Both the position numbers and the translations under genes were made by a program. This document shows, piece after piece, positions 42,135 through 50,388 of a stretch of DNA of 64,000 bases (the first letter of the stretch is position 1; each line of letters starts with the position of its first letter). The DNA is from Streptomyces sp. NBC_01465. Lineage in GTDB: Bacteria > Actinomycetota > Actinomycetes > Streptomycetales > Streptomycetaceae. The DNA lies in the NCBI RefSeq assembly GCF_036227325.1, contig NZ_CP109467.1, positions 1,984,001 through 2,048,000 on the forward strand. Direction: 5' to 3'. The notes beneath the pieces were generated by a model. That model worked only from the letters and a program-made list of their open reading frames with translations, ran no database searches and was not told the origin of the DNA.

Positions 42135-43394
42135 TCAGTCGACCTCTTCGGGGGTGACCACCGTGGTGATGCCACGGGCGGCCAGGTGCTGTGCGTCGTG
42201 CGCGTGCTCGGCCAGGACCACGGCGGGGCGTACGCCCTGGGCCGTGAGTGCCGTCCAGGCCTCGAAGAAGGCGCCGCCGGGGGCGCAGGTGGCGCGGGCC
42301 GGCGACGCGAGGGTGCCACCCGTGTCCACGACGAGCGCGGTCGTACGCGGCTGCGGCTTGTGCTCGCGGCCGCGCCACTCCTCGACGACGCGCGCGATGG
42401 CCGCGCCGGCCGGCTTGACCTGGCGGTCGTTGGTCAACAGGCCGAGGCTGTACTCGAGTTCGGGGAAATCCGCGAGGTCGCGCGAGACGTCGTGCGAGCA
42501 CCACCAGGTGACGCCCCACACGTCCTCGCAGTCCAGGGCGTTCGCGATGGTCCGCTCGGTGAAGTGGGCGGCGTGCTCGGCGGGGATGTGCGGGGCCGGG
42601 GCGCCGACCTCCTGCAGCCAGATCGGGCGGTCCGGGTCGGTGTGCCAGGCCCTGGCCAGTTCGATCAGATACGCGGCGTGGTGCTCCGTCGCCGTCCCCG
42701 TACGGCCGTGGCGCTGCGCGGTGCCGTTGAACACCCAGGAGTGCACGGCGGTCGCAGCACCCAGACGGGCGGCCTGGGCGGGCGTGAAGGGCTGCCCGTC
42801 CTGGTACCAGGTGGCGTCGTACTCGGCGTGCAGATGGAACTTCCCCGGCGCGCCCGCCTCGCACGCGGCGAGCATCCGCTCCAGCCAACTCCCCGCCTGC
42901 TCCTGGGAGATGCGGTCGGGATCGGGGTGCGGGTCGTGCGAGAACTGGTTGATCTCGTTGCCGATGGTCATGCCGATGAAGTTCGGCCGGTCGGCGAGCG
43001 CGGCGGCCAGGGTGCGCAAGTACTCCTCCTGCGCGGCGATCACCTGGGGGTCGGCGAAGAGGTTGCGTCGGTGCCAGGTCTGCGTCCACGCGGGCAGGAA
43101 GTCGAAGCTGGACAGGTGTCCCTGCAGGCCGTCCACGTTGACGTCGAGGCCGCGCTCGGCGGCCGCGTCGGTGAGCTGGACCAGCTGCTCGACGGCCTTC
43201 GGCCTGATCAGGGTGCGGTTGGGCTGGAAGAGGGGCCACAGCGGGAAGACCCGGATGTGGTCGAGGCCCAGACCGGCGATCGAGTCGAGGTCGGCGCGTA
43301 CGGCATCGAGGTCGAAGTCGAGCCAGTGGTGGAACCACCCCTGGGAGGGGGTGTAGTTGGCGCCGAAGCGGAGCGATCGGTTGGCGTCGGGCAT
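42135..43394 (-). CDS. GH5-family glycosidase (likely beta-mannosidase type)
   Basis: This 419-residue protein has no signal. The acid/base is Glu in GMTIGNEINQFSHD (about 147) and the nucleophile is Glu in PIWLQEVGAPAP (about 262), in a GH5 barrel with LRFGANYTPSQGWFHHW at the start. The overall pattern resembles the GH5 subfamily (GH5_18) reported to act on the Man-beta-1,4-GlcNAc core of N-glycans; I cannot prove the subfamily by eye. Being cytoplasmic and next to GH85 and GH38, a role in N-glycan core degradation is likely. The last 80 residues (TTALVVDTGGTLASPARATCAPGGAFFEAW) form an extra small domain. Confidence 0.87.
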   Translation of the reverse strand: MPDANRSLRFGANYTPSQGWFHHWLDFDLDAVRADLDSIAGLGLDHIRVFPLWPLFQPNRTLIRPKAVEQLVQLTDAAAERGLDVNVDGLQGHLSSFDFLPAWTQTWHRRNLFADPQVIAAQEEYLRTLAAALADRPNFIGMTIGNEINQFSHDPHPDPDRISQEQAGSWLERMLAACEAGAPGKFHLHAEYDATWYQDGQPFTPAQAARLGAATAVHSWVFNGTAQRHGRTGTATEHHAAYLIELARAWHTDPDRPIWLQEVGAPAPHIPAEHAAHFTERTIANALDCEDVWGVTWWCSHDVSRDLADFPELEYSLGLLTNDRQVKPAGAAIARVVEEWRGREHKPQPRTTALVVDTGGTLASPARATCAPGGAFFEAWTALTAQGVRPAVVLAEHAHDAQHLAARGITTVVTPEEVD

Positions 43395-43437
43395 GGTGGA
43401 GTCCTTGCGTGTGCGTGCGTACGAGATCAGGTGAAGC

Positions 43438-44307
43438 TCAGCCCTTGACCGCTCCCTCACCCACTCCGCGGAAGAAGTAGCGCTGCAGACAGGCGAAGAG
43501 CACGATCAGCGGGGCGACGGCGATGATCGTCCCGGCGGCGACCAGGCGCTGGTTGTTCGCGAAGGTGCCGTGCAGATAGTCGAGGCCGATGGTGAGCGTG
43601 AATTTGGACTGGTCGTTCAGGACGATCAGCGGCCAGAGGAAGTCGTCCCAGGCGCCCATGAAGGAGAAGATCGCGACGACGGCGACGGTTCCCTTCACGG
43701 CGGGCAGCGCGATTTTGGTGAACCGCTGCCAGGCGTTGGCGCCGTCGCAGTAGGCGGCCTCTTCGATCTCGTACGGGATGTTCGAGAAGGCGTTGCGCAT
43801 CAGCAGCACGTTCAGGGCGCCGATGCAGCCGGGCAGGACCACGGCGGTCAGGGTGTTGGAGAGCTGCAGGTCCCGCATGGTCAGGAACTGGGCGATGATG
43901 ATCGACTCGACCGGCACCAGCATGGCCACCACGAACGCCCCGGCGGCGATCGCCCGGCCCCTGAACTTCAGCCGGGCCAGGGCATATCCGGCGAGCGCCG
44001 CACCCACGCAGTTGGTGAGGACGTTGGCGACGGCCACCTTGAGCGAGTTGAGCGCGAAGTCCCAGACGGGGATGAGGTCGGCGACCTTCTCGTAGTTGCC
44101 GAAGGTCGGGTGGGAGGGCAGCAGCTTGGGCGGATAGCTGTAGATGTCCTCGCTCGGGCCCTTCAGGGAGGTCGACAGCTGCCAGAGGAACGGGCCGACC
44201 AGGACCGCGAACACCGCGAGCAGCAGCAGATAGCGCAGCACCAGCTGCCACACGGGCGGGCGCCGGCCGCCCTCGGCTGCGAACTTCGCCTTGATCCGGG
44301 ACCTCAT
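43438..44307 (-). CDS. ABC sugar transporter permease (MalG type)
   Basis: This 289-residue protein has six hydrophobic segments (starting VLRYLLLLAVFAVLVGPFLWQ) and the permease coupling loop EEAAYCDGANAWQRFTKIALPAVKG, the EAAxxDGA motif that contacts the ATPase. The ATPase is not encoded here, so a shared MsiK-like subunit would be needed, as in other Streptomyces sugar importers. Its ATG overlaps the preceding permease stop by four bases. Confidence 0.92.
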   Translation of the reverse strand: MRSRIKAKFAAEGGRRPPVWQLVLRYLLLLAVFAVLVGPFLWQLSTSLKGPSEDIYSYPPKLLPSHPTFGNYEKVADLIPVWDFALNSLKVAVANVLTNCVGAALAGYALARLKFRGRAIAAGAFVVAMLVPVESIIIAQFLTMRDLQLSNTLTAVVLPGCIGALNVLLMRNAFSNIPYEIEEAAYCDGANAWQRFTKIALPAVKGTVAVVAIFSFMGAWDDFLWPLIVLNDQSKFTLTIGLDYLHGTFANNQRLVAAGTIIAVAPLIVLFACLQRYFFRGVGEGAVKG

Positions 44308-45281
44308 GCGTCCTCCTTCCGGTCGGCGCGCAGCACGAGCAGCATCAGGCCGAGGGTGATGACGAAGACGACGACGGACAGGGCCGAGGCGTAACCGACA
44401 CGTCCGGTGAGACCGGTGCCGACCTGCTTGATGAGCATGACGAGCGTGGTGTCCTCGCCGCCGGGGCCGCCGTTGGGCCCGGCCATCAGATAGACCTCGG
44501 AGAACACCTTGAAGGCGTTGACGGCGGAGAGGGCTCCGACGAGGACCATGGTGGAGCGGACGGCGGGGACGGTGACGGTGAAGAACCGGCGTACCGGACC
44601 CGCTCCGTCGACGGCACACGCCTCGTGCAGTTCGCGCGGTACGTTCCCGAGCGCCGCCATGTAAACGATCATGTAGTAGCCGAGGCCCTTCCAGACCGTG
44701 ACCAGCATGGCGCTGATGAGCAGCAGCCACTGGTCGCTGAGGAAGGAGACCGGCCCGACCCCGATCGCGCCGAGCACGGCGTTGACCAGGCCGCGGTCGT
44801 CGAGCATCCAGACCCAGATCAGGCCGACCACGACGACGGAGGCGACGACGGGCGTGTAGAAGGCGGAGCGGAAGAAGCCGATGCCGGGGAGGTACTTCTG
44901 CACCAGCATCGCGAGGAGCAGCGGCAGGATCACCAGGAGCGGTACGACGCCGACCATGTAGAGCAGGCTGTTGCGCAGCGCCGTCCAGAACATGTCGTCG
45001 TGGATCAGCTCCTGGTAGTTCGCGCCGCCGACCCACTGGCCCGCGATGAGGGTGCGCTGATCGGTGAAGGAGCTCTTGACCGTCGAGAGGAACGGGAAGA
45101 GGACGAAGCTCCCGGTGATCACGAGGCCCGGCAGCAGGAACAGCCAGGGGGTGCTGGGCAGATGGGTGCGGACGCCCGTGCGGCGGCCGGCGCCGCGGGC
45201 CTTGCGGGGGGTGGCCGGGGAGCCGGCGGCCGGTGCGGTCCCGGCTGCCGGCTCGCCGCTCCCCGTCGAAGTGACGGTCAT
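44304..45281 (-). CDS. ABC sugar transporter permease (MalF type)
   Basis: This 325-residue protein has a disordered N-terminus (about residues 1-40) and then six membrane segments (STPWLFLLPGLVITGSFVLFPF, NSLLYMVGVVPLLVILPLLLAML and others). The coupling loop reads LHEACAVDGAGPVRRFFTVTVPA (EAxxxDGA). The substrate is supplied by the binding protein encoded just upstream. The stop overlaps the next permease start (ATGA), so the two are translationally coupled. Confidence 0.92.
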   Translation of the reverse strand: MTVTSTGSGEPAAGTAPAAGSPATPRKARGAGRRTGVRTHLPSTPWLFLLPGLVITGSFVLFPFLSTVKSSFTDQRTLIAGQWVGGANYQELIHDDMFWTALRNSLLYMVGVVPLLVILPLLLAMLVQKYLPGIGFFRSAFYTPVVASVVVVGLIWVWMLDDRGLVNAVLGAIGVGPVSFLSDQWLLLISAMLVTVWKGLGYYMIVYMAALGNVPRELHEACAVDGAGPVRRFFTVTVPAVRSTMVLVGALSAVNAFKVFSEVYLMAGPNGGPGGEDTTLVMLIKQVGTGLTGRVGYASALSVVVFVITLGLMLLVLRADRKEDA

Positions 45282-45304
45282 GTTCTCGGTTCCTGAGCTG
45301 CCGT

Positions 45305-46603
45305 TCAGCCGGCCTGCTGGAGGAGCTTGTCGCACTCGGCGACAGCGTCGTCCATGGCCTGCTTCGGGGACTTCTTGCCCTGCATGGCCTTGGCGACCTC
45401 GTTCTTCAGCGCCGTCTTCATCTGCTCGCTGAAGACCGCCGGGGTGTAGTTCACCGCGGTCTTGAGCGCCTTGGCGGCGGCGACGCGGACGCGGCCCTCG
45501 TCGGTCCCGCCGTCCTGGCTGAAGTACGGGTCGTCCAGGCTGCCTGCGGTGGACGGGAAGATCGCCACCTTGTGCGCGAACGCCATCTGGTTCTGCGCGT
45601 CGGTCACCCAGTGCGCGAACTCCACGGCGGCCGGCTTCACCTTGGACTGGGAGTTCACCATCAGCCCCTGGACGTACATGTTGTCCTTGCCGGTGTTGTT
45701 CACCGCGGGCGTGATGCCGATGTTCTTGTACAGGCTCGGGGCGTCGGTCTTGTACTTCGCGAGGTCGCCCGCGCCGCCCGGGTTCATGGCGATGGACTGC
45801 TGCTGGAACTTGCGGCCCGCGGACTCGGACACGCTGGTCAGGGCGCCGGAGTCGAGCGCCTTGGCGTCGTACAACTCCTTGTACTTCTCGACCAGTTCGA
45901 TGCCCTTGGGCTCGTTGAAGGTGAACTTCGACATGTCGTCGTTCATCAGCTTCACGCCGTAGCGGCCGAAGTCCTCGACGGCCGGGGCGTTGGCGAGCAT
46001 GGCGATCTTGCCCTTGCTCTGGGACGCCATCGTCAGGGAGTCCTTGAAGAGCTGGTCGTAGGACGTCGGGGGCTTCTCGGGGTCGAGGCCCGCGTCCTTG
46101 AAGAGCTTCTTGTTGTAGAACATGGGCCCGGTGTTGAGGTACCAGGGGAAGGCGTACGTGCCCTTCTTGCCCGGCATCTGGTGGCTGGTCCAGGCGCCGG
46201 GGAGGTAGTCGGCCTTGTACTTGGCCGCCGCCTCGTCGAGGTTGAGCGCGAGGCCCGCCTTGGCGAGGGGGGTCGCCAGGTCGGGGGCGACGTTCACGAC
46301 GTCGGGGAGCGTGTTGCTCGCGGCCTGGGCGCTGAGCTTGTCCGCGTAGCCCTCGGCCGGCTGGTCGACCCACTTGACCTTGACGTCCGGGTACTTCTTC
46401 TCGAACGAGGCGATGACGCCGTCGAAGTAGTCCTTGAAGTTGGTCTTCAGGTTCCACGTCTGGAACGTGACGGTGCCCTCGACCTTGCCGGACGCGTCGC
46501 TGGAGCTGCCGCCCGACCCCCCGGAACCCCCGCAGGCGGTCATGGCGAGTGCCGATGTGATGGCGATGGCCGTGGCTGTGGCTGCTCTACGGGATATCCG
46601 CAT
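45305..46603 (-). CDS. Sugar-binding lipoprotein of the ABC importer
   Basis: This 432-residue extracellular binding protein has a lipoprotein signal (RRAATATAIAITSALAMTACGGS) with lipobox. It continues as a typical family 1 binding protein: GTVTFQTWNLKTNFKDYFDGVIASFEKKYPDVKVKWVD, LPDVVNVAPDLATPLAKAG, YAFPWYLNTGPMFYNKKLFKDAG and SIAMNPGGAGDL. The expected ligand is an oligosaccharide, probably an N-glycan fragment given the co-operonic enzymes. It is the first gene of the operon, transcribed from the operator region shared with the LacI gene. Confidence 0.94.
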   Translation of the reverse strand: MRISRRAATATAIAITSALAMTACGGSGGSGGSSSDASGKVEGTVTFQTWNLKTNFKDYFDGVIASFEKKYPDVKVKWVDQPAEGYADKLSAQAASNTLPDVVNVAPDLATPLAKAGLALNLDEAAAKYKADYLPGAWTSHQMPGKKGTYAFPWYLNTGPMFYNKKLFKDAGLDPEKPPTSYDQLFKDSLTMASQSKGKIAMLANAPAVEDFGRYGVKLMNDDMSKFTFNEPKGIELVEKYKELYDAKALDSGALTSVSESAGRKFQQQSIAMNPGGAGDLAKYKTDAPSLYKNIGITPAVNNTGKDNMYVQGLMVNSQSKVKPAAVEFAHWVTDAQNQMAFAHKVAIFPSTAGSLDDPYFSQDGGTDEGRVRVAAAKALKTAVNYTPAVFSEQMKTALKNEVAKAMQGKKSPKQAMDDAVAECDKLLQQAG

Positions 46604-46739
46604 GGCCGGGGCTCCTTTGCTCGGACCTGTCCAGAGAATGTGGGTGCCGCCACGACCTGGGGAAGTCGGAGAAAAGGCGTTCCCCAAAGGGCCTGATGGA
46701 GCGGGGTGTTGCTCTCCCCGGCGGCGCGGCGATGACGCT

Positions 46740-46755
46740 ACTTAAGCGTTTTAGT
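46740..46755. promoter_or_regulatory. LacI-type operator 1
   Basis: ACTTAAGCGTTTTAGT is an imperfect palindrome centred on CG. It matches operator 2 in 12 of 16 bases and lies 137 bases upstream of the binding-protein start codon. Confidence 0.72.
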
Positions 46756-46824
46756 AGATGTCAATGGCCGGGGTCCATATTTCCGCCCGTTGACAGACCG
46801 CGCGGAAACGATGAAGCTGTAACC

Positions 46825-46840
46825 ACTAATGCGCTTTAGT
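46825..46840. promoter_or_regulatory. LacI-type operator 2
   Basis: ACTAATGCGCTTTAGT matches its own complement in seven of eight pairs and lies 31 bases before the LacI start codon. Together with operator 1, 85 bases away, it would control both the regulator and the transport operon. Confidence 0.75.
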
Positions 46841-46870
46841 CAGTTGAGCAGTAACCGCGGAGGAGAACCG

Positions 46871-47944
46871 ATGACACCGCCCAGCGGCGACGGCGGCGCC
46901 AGGTCCACTCCCCTGCGCAGGCCCACGATCAAGGACATCGCGCGCCGCGCGGGCGTCTCCGAGAGCGCGGTCTCCTTCGCCCTCAACGGGCGGCCCGGTG
47001 TCTCGCAGAGCACCAGGGACCGCATCCACCGGGTGGCGGAGGAGCTGGGGTGGCAGCCCAACAGCGCCGCCCGCGCCCTGTCCGGAGAGCTGTCGGGCTG
47101 CGTCGGCATGGTCCTGGCCCGGCCCGCGCACACCCTGGGCGTCGAGTCGTTCTTCCTGCAACTCGTCTCCGGAGTGCAGGAGGTGCTCGCCTCGCGCAAG
47201 GTCGCCCTGCTCTTCCAGGTCGTCGAGGACATCGACACCGAGTGCGCGGTCTACCGCCGCTGGTGGGCCGAGAAGCGCGTCGACGGCGTCCTGGTGGTCG
47301 ACCCGCGCGCCCACGACCCCCGCCCCGAACTCCTGGCCTCGCTGCACCTGCCCGCCGTTGTCGTCGGCGCGCCCGCCCCCGGCGAGGAATCACCGCACAT
47401 CTCCACCGTGTGGGCCGACGACTCCGCCGCCATGGCCTCGGTCCTCGCCCATCTGCACGGACTCGGGCACCGCAGGATCGTGCACGTCGCCGGCATGGCG
47501 GGCCTCGCCCACACCGAGCGCCGCATCCGCTCGCTGCGCACCGAGTCGGAGCGGCTGGGCTTCGAGGGCAGCCGCTCGGTCACCACCGACTACTCCGACG
47601 CGGAGGGCGCCGAGGCGACCCGCCGCATCCTGGACGAGCCGAACCCTCCGACCGCGATCGTGTACGACAACGACGTGATGGCGGTGGCAGGCTCGGCCGT
47701 CGCGGCCGAACGCGGCATCCCCGTACCGGACCGCCTGTCGGTGGTGGCCTGGGACGACTCGCCCCTGTGCCGCGTCACCCACCCCACGCTCACGGCCCTG
47801 GTCCGCGACACCTCGGGCTTCGGCCGCCTGGCCGCCCAGGAACTGCTCGACCGCCTCGACGGCGGCCCGGTCCGCAGCATCCAGGCCGAACTCCCCCACC
47901 TGGAACCCCGGGAGAGCACGGCTCCACCCGCGAAGGACGCCTGA
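46871..47944 (+). CDS. LacI-family transcriptional regulator
   Basis: This 357-residue repressor has the helix-turn-helix TIKDIARRAGVSESAVSFALNGRPGVSQSTRDRIHRVAEELGW followed by the hinge NSAARALSG, and a periplasmic-binding-protein-like sensor domain (VDGVLVVDPRAHDPRPEL; GHRRIVHVAGMAGLAHTERR; VVAWDDSPLCRVTHPTLTAL). It is divergent from the ABC/GH operon and presumably responds to a glycan-derived inducer. The ATG at 46871 has GGAGGAGA upstream. Confidence 0.94.
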   Translation: MTPPSGDGGARSTPLRRPTIKDIARRAGVSESAVSFALNGRPGVSQSTRDRIHRVAEELGWQPNSAARALSGELSGCVGMVLARPAHTLGVESFFLQLVSGVQEVLASRKVALLFQVVEDIDTECAVYRRWWAEKRVDGVLVVDPRAHDPRPELLASLHLPAVVVGAPAPGEESPHISTVWADDSAAMASVLAHLHGLGHRRIVHVAGMAGLAHTERRIRSLRTESERLGFEGSRSVTTDYSDAEGAEATRRILDEPNPPTAIVYDNDVMAVAGSAVAAERGIPVPDRLSVVAWDDSPLCRVTHPTLTALVRDTSGFGRLAAQELLDRLDGGPVRSIQAELPHLEPRESTAPPAKDA

Positions 47945-47982
47945 CCGGAAGGGCCCGTTCGCGCAATCGGTAGGCTGTTCGT

Positions 47983-48711
47983 ATGACCACCGGGGTGCGC
48001 CGCAGGATGGGCGTCGAAGAGCGCAGGCAGCAGCTGATCAGTGTGGCGTTGGAGCTGTTCAGCCATCGCTCCCCCGATGACGTCTCCATCGACGAGATCG
48101 CCGCCGCCGCCGGGATCTCGCGGCCGCTCGTCTACCACTACTTCCCTGGCAAGCAGTCCCTCTACGAAGCCGCCCTGCGCCGCGCCGCCGACGAGCTCGC
48201 CGAGCGGTTCGTGGAGCCGCGTGAAGGGCCGCTGGGGGCGCGGCTGTTGCGGGTCATGGGGCGGTTCTTCGACTTCGTCGAGGAGCACGGGCCCGGGTTC
48301 AGCGCGCTCATGCGCGGCGGGCCCGCCGTCGGGTCCTCCACCACCAACGCCATGATCGACGAGGTGCGGCACGCCGCCTACCTGCAGATCCTTTCCCATC
48401 TGGGGACGGGAGAGCCGCCCGCCCGGCTCCAGTTGGTCGTCCGCTCCTGGGTCTCCCTCGCCGAGTCGACCGCGCTGATCTGGCTCGACGGGCGGCGCAT
48501 CCCGCGCGCAGAGCTCGAGTTGCAGCTCGTGCACGACTTCGCGGCGCTGGCCGCCGTGAGTGCCGCGTACGACGACGAGATGGCCGGCATCGTGGTGCGG
48601 ATCCTGGCCGAGGAGCCCGCCGACGGACCCTTCGGGGATCTGCTCGGGCGGCTCGCGGCGCTCGGCGGCGGAATCGTTCCCGCTCAGCGCGCGGCGGGGC
48701 CCGCGTCGTAG
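47983..48711 (+). CDS. TetR-family transcriptional regulator
   Basis: This 242-residue protein has the TetR N-terminal helix-turn-helix: RRQQLISVALELFSHRSPDDVSIDEIAAAAGISRPLVYHYFPGKQSLYEAALRRAADEL. The C-terminal ligand-binding region is helical (LRVMGRFFDFVEEHGPGFSALMRG). Its target is unknown; no divergent partner gene is near. The coding region overlaps the end of the convergent DUF4230 gene by 28 bases. Confidence 0.92.
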   Translation: MTTGVRRRMGVEERRQQLISVALELFSHRSPDDVSIDEIAAAAGISRPLVYHYFPGKQSLYEAALRRAADELAERFVEPREGPLGARLLRVMGRFFDFVEEHGPGFSALMRGGPAVGSSTTNAMIDEVRHAAYLQILSHLGTGEPPARLQLVVRSWVSLAESTALIWLDGRRIPRAELELQLVHDFAALAAVSAAYDDEMAGIVVRILAEEPADGPFGDLLGRLAALGGGIVPAQRAAGPAS

Positions 48712-49418
48712 AGGACGGTGACGTCCTTGAAGCCCAGGGAGTGCAGCAGCCCCTGGAGCATGGCGGTCGTGTTCTTCTCGGCGCGCGGGGCGAGTCCGCT
48801 GTCCTTCGCCGCCTCGCCGATGTGCTTGGCCGCCAGGGACTGGACGGCCCGCTCGCTGTTGGGGTTGTCGGAGAAGAAGTCGCCCAGCCGGTCGAGCAGA
48901 CCCCGCTGCTTGGACACCGCGTACGAGCGGTCCGGGTCCAGGGTCGGCTTGTCGAGGGTCGCGTGCGGCAGGTGGAGCGTGGCCTGGGTGCGCTCCTTGT
49001 TCATGGTGACGTTGCCCTTGGTCACCTTGCCCAGGTCCACCGCCGCGCCGACGCTGCCCGCGCCCACGTACAGCGTGCGCGAGCCCTTGACCGCGTCCGG
49101 GAGGAACTTCGCGTCCTTCTCCAGGTCGACGACGACCTGGAAGTTGCCGGACGCCGCCTCGTAACGGCTCATGTCCTGGATCGACTTGAGGAGCGCCGGG
49201 CCCGTCCGGTCCTGCGTCTTCTCGCCGAAGACATCCGCCCATCCCGGCAGGAAGTCGAGCTTCGACGCGGTGAAGAGCAGGGCGAACACGACGACGACGG
49301 CCATCGGCAGTTTGAACCACCAGGACGGCCCGGGGCGTCGCGCGCGCTCCTGCTTCGTCTGCGGCTGGGGCTGAGGCTGCGGTTGCGGTTCGGTCCGCTG
49401 CGATTCGGTCCGTGTCAT
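48684..49418 (-). CDS. DUF4230 membrane-anchored protein
   Basis: This 244-residue protein has a cytoplasmic Gln/Pro-rich start (TEPQPQPQPQPQTKQERARRPG), one transmembrane segment (FKLPMAVVVVFALLFTASKLDFL), and an extracytoplasmic DUF4230 domain (ALLKSIQDMSRYEAASGNFQVVVDLEKDAKFLPDAVKGSRTLYVGAGSVGAAVDLGKV). The family is widespread; its function is unknown to me. The start ATG is at 49418; 26 upstream in-frame residues look non-coding. Confidence 0.85.
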   Translation of the reverse strand: MTRTESQRTEPQPQPQPQPQTKQERARRPGPSWWFKLPMAVVVVFALLFTASKLDFLPGWADVFGEKTQDRTGPALLKSIQDMSRYEAASGNFQVVVDLEKDAKFLPDAVKGSRTLYVGAGSVGAAVDLGKVTKGNVTMNKERTQATLHLPHATLDKPTLDPDRSYAVSKQRGLLDRLGDFFSDNPNSERAVQSLAAKHIGEAAKDSGLAPRAEKNTTAMLQGLLHSLGFKDVTVLYDAGPAAR

Positions 49419-49464
49419 GGAGTCCGGGTTCCCCCGGACTCCATGACCACTCAACGAACTGGGG

Positions 49465-49812
49465 TCAGATCTTCCGGTACGAGGCGTCCAGGTCACGCGT
49501 CTCGGCAGAGATGTGCAGCGTGAGGTCCGTGGGCTTGATGTGCTGCTGTACGAGCGCGAGCACCGCCTCCGTCAGGGCCGCCTTCGCCTCGTCGGTACGG
49601 CCCGGAAGCAGCCCGATCCCGATGTGCACGATCGCGTCCTGCCCCTCGCCGTCACCGGCCGTGAACTCCTGCACCGGGCGAAAACGCGTCTTGCAGGCGG
49701 GGATACGGGCGGCGACGGTCTCCACGACGACCGGGTGCAGGGCGAGCGCGAAGCCGCGGCGGTCGAACGACCCGTCGAGGGTGTCGGAGTAGTCGACGGT
49801 GATCTGCGGCAT
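49465..49812 (-). CDS. 5-carboxymethyl-2-hydroxymuconate isomerase-like tautomerase
   Basis: This 115-residue protein begins MPQITVDYSDTL, with Pro after the initiator Met, the catalytic N-terminal proline of the tautomerase superfamily. FRPVQEFTAGDGEGQDAIVHIGIGLLPGRTDEAKAALTEAV is the CHMI-type core. Such enzymes isomerise muconate derivatives in homoprotocatechuate breakdown, but no other gene of that pathway is seen here. Confidence 0.86.
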   Translation of the reverse strand: MPQITVDYSDTLDGSFDRRGFALALHPVVVETVAARIPACKTRFRPVQEFTAGDGEGQDAIVHIGIGLLPGRTDEAKAALTEAVLALVQQHIKPTDLTLHISAETRDLDASYRKI

Positions 49813-49863
49813 GGGGGCTCCTCGGTGTGCGGATTGTCAGTGGCCAGCTTTACGGTGATCAGC

Positions 49864-50388
49864 ATGAATGCACAACTGACCTTCCGGATGGCGGACGACC
49901 GCGCCGACGCCGAGTCGCTCGTGGAGCTGTTCGAGGGGGCCGCCCGCTGGATGCGGGAGAACGGGATCGACCAGTGGAAGTCCGGCGACAAGCCCGTCGA
50001 CCACTTCCTGCGGAGGATGAAGGAGGGCGAGGTCTGGTTCGCCGAGACCTCGCAGGGGCGCGTCGCGGGCGCGTACGAGCTGTGGTGGGACGACGTGGAG
50101 GCGTGGGGCGTCCAGCCCCCCGTCGCCGGATATGTGCACCGGCTGATGGTCGACCGCGGGGCCGGGGCCCCGGGGGCGGGTGCGGCGCTGCTCGCGCACG
50201 CCGAGCGGCGGATCGCGGAGTCGGGGCGTCCGCTCGTACGGCTGGACTGTGTGACGTCCAACCCCCGGTTGCGTACGTACTACGAGGGCGCCGGGTACCG
50301 GGTCGTCGGGGAGTTCCCCGGCAAGGTCAGGCCGGACGGGCTGGTCTACGGGGTGACTCTGCTGGAGAAGGAGGCGGTGTCGGGCTGA
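49864..50388 (+). CDS. GNAT-family N-acetyltransferase
   Basis: This 174-residue protein starts MNAQLTFRMADDRADAESLVELF. The acetyl-CoA site is AGYVHRLMVDRGAGAPGAGAALLAHAERRIAESG, where GAGAPGAG forms the pyrophosphate loop, with the C-terminal RLDCVTSNPRLRTYYEGAGYRVVGEFPGK typical of GNAT. Substrate unknown. It is divergent from the isomerase gene and overlaps the phosphatase gene end by 43 bases. Confidence 0.91.
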   Translation: MNAQLTFRMADDRADAESLVELFEGAARWMRENGIDQWKSGDKPVDHFLRRMKEGEVWFAETSQGRVAGAYELWWDDVEAWGVQPPVAGYVHRLMVDRGAGAPGAGAALLAHAERRIAESGRPLVRLDCVTSNPRLRTYYEGAGYRVVGEFPGKVRPDGLVYGVTLLEKEAVSG

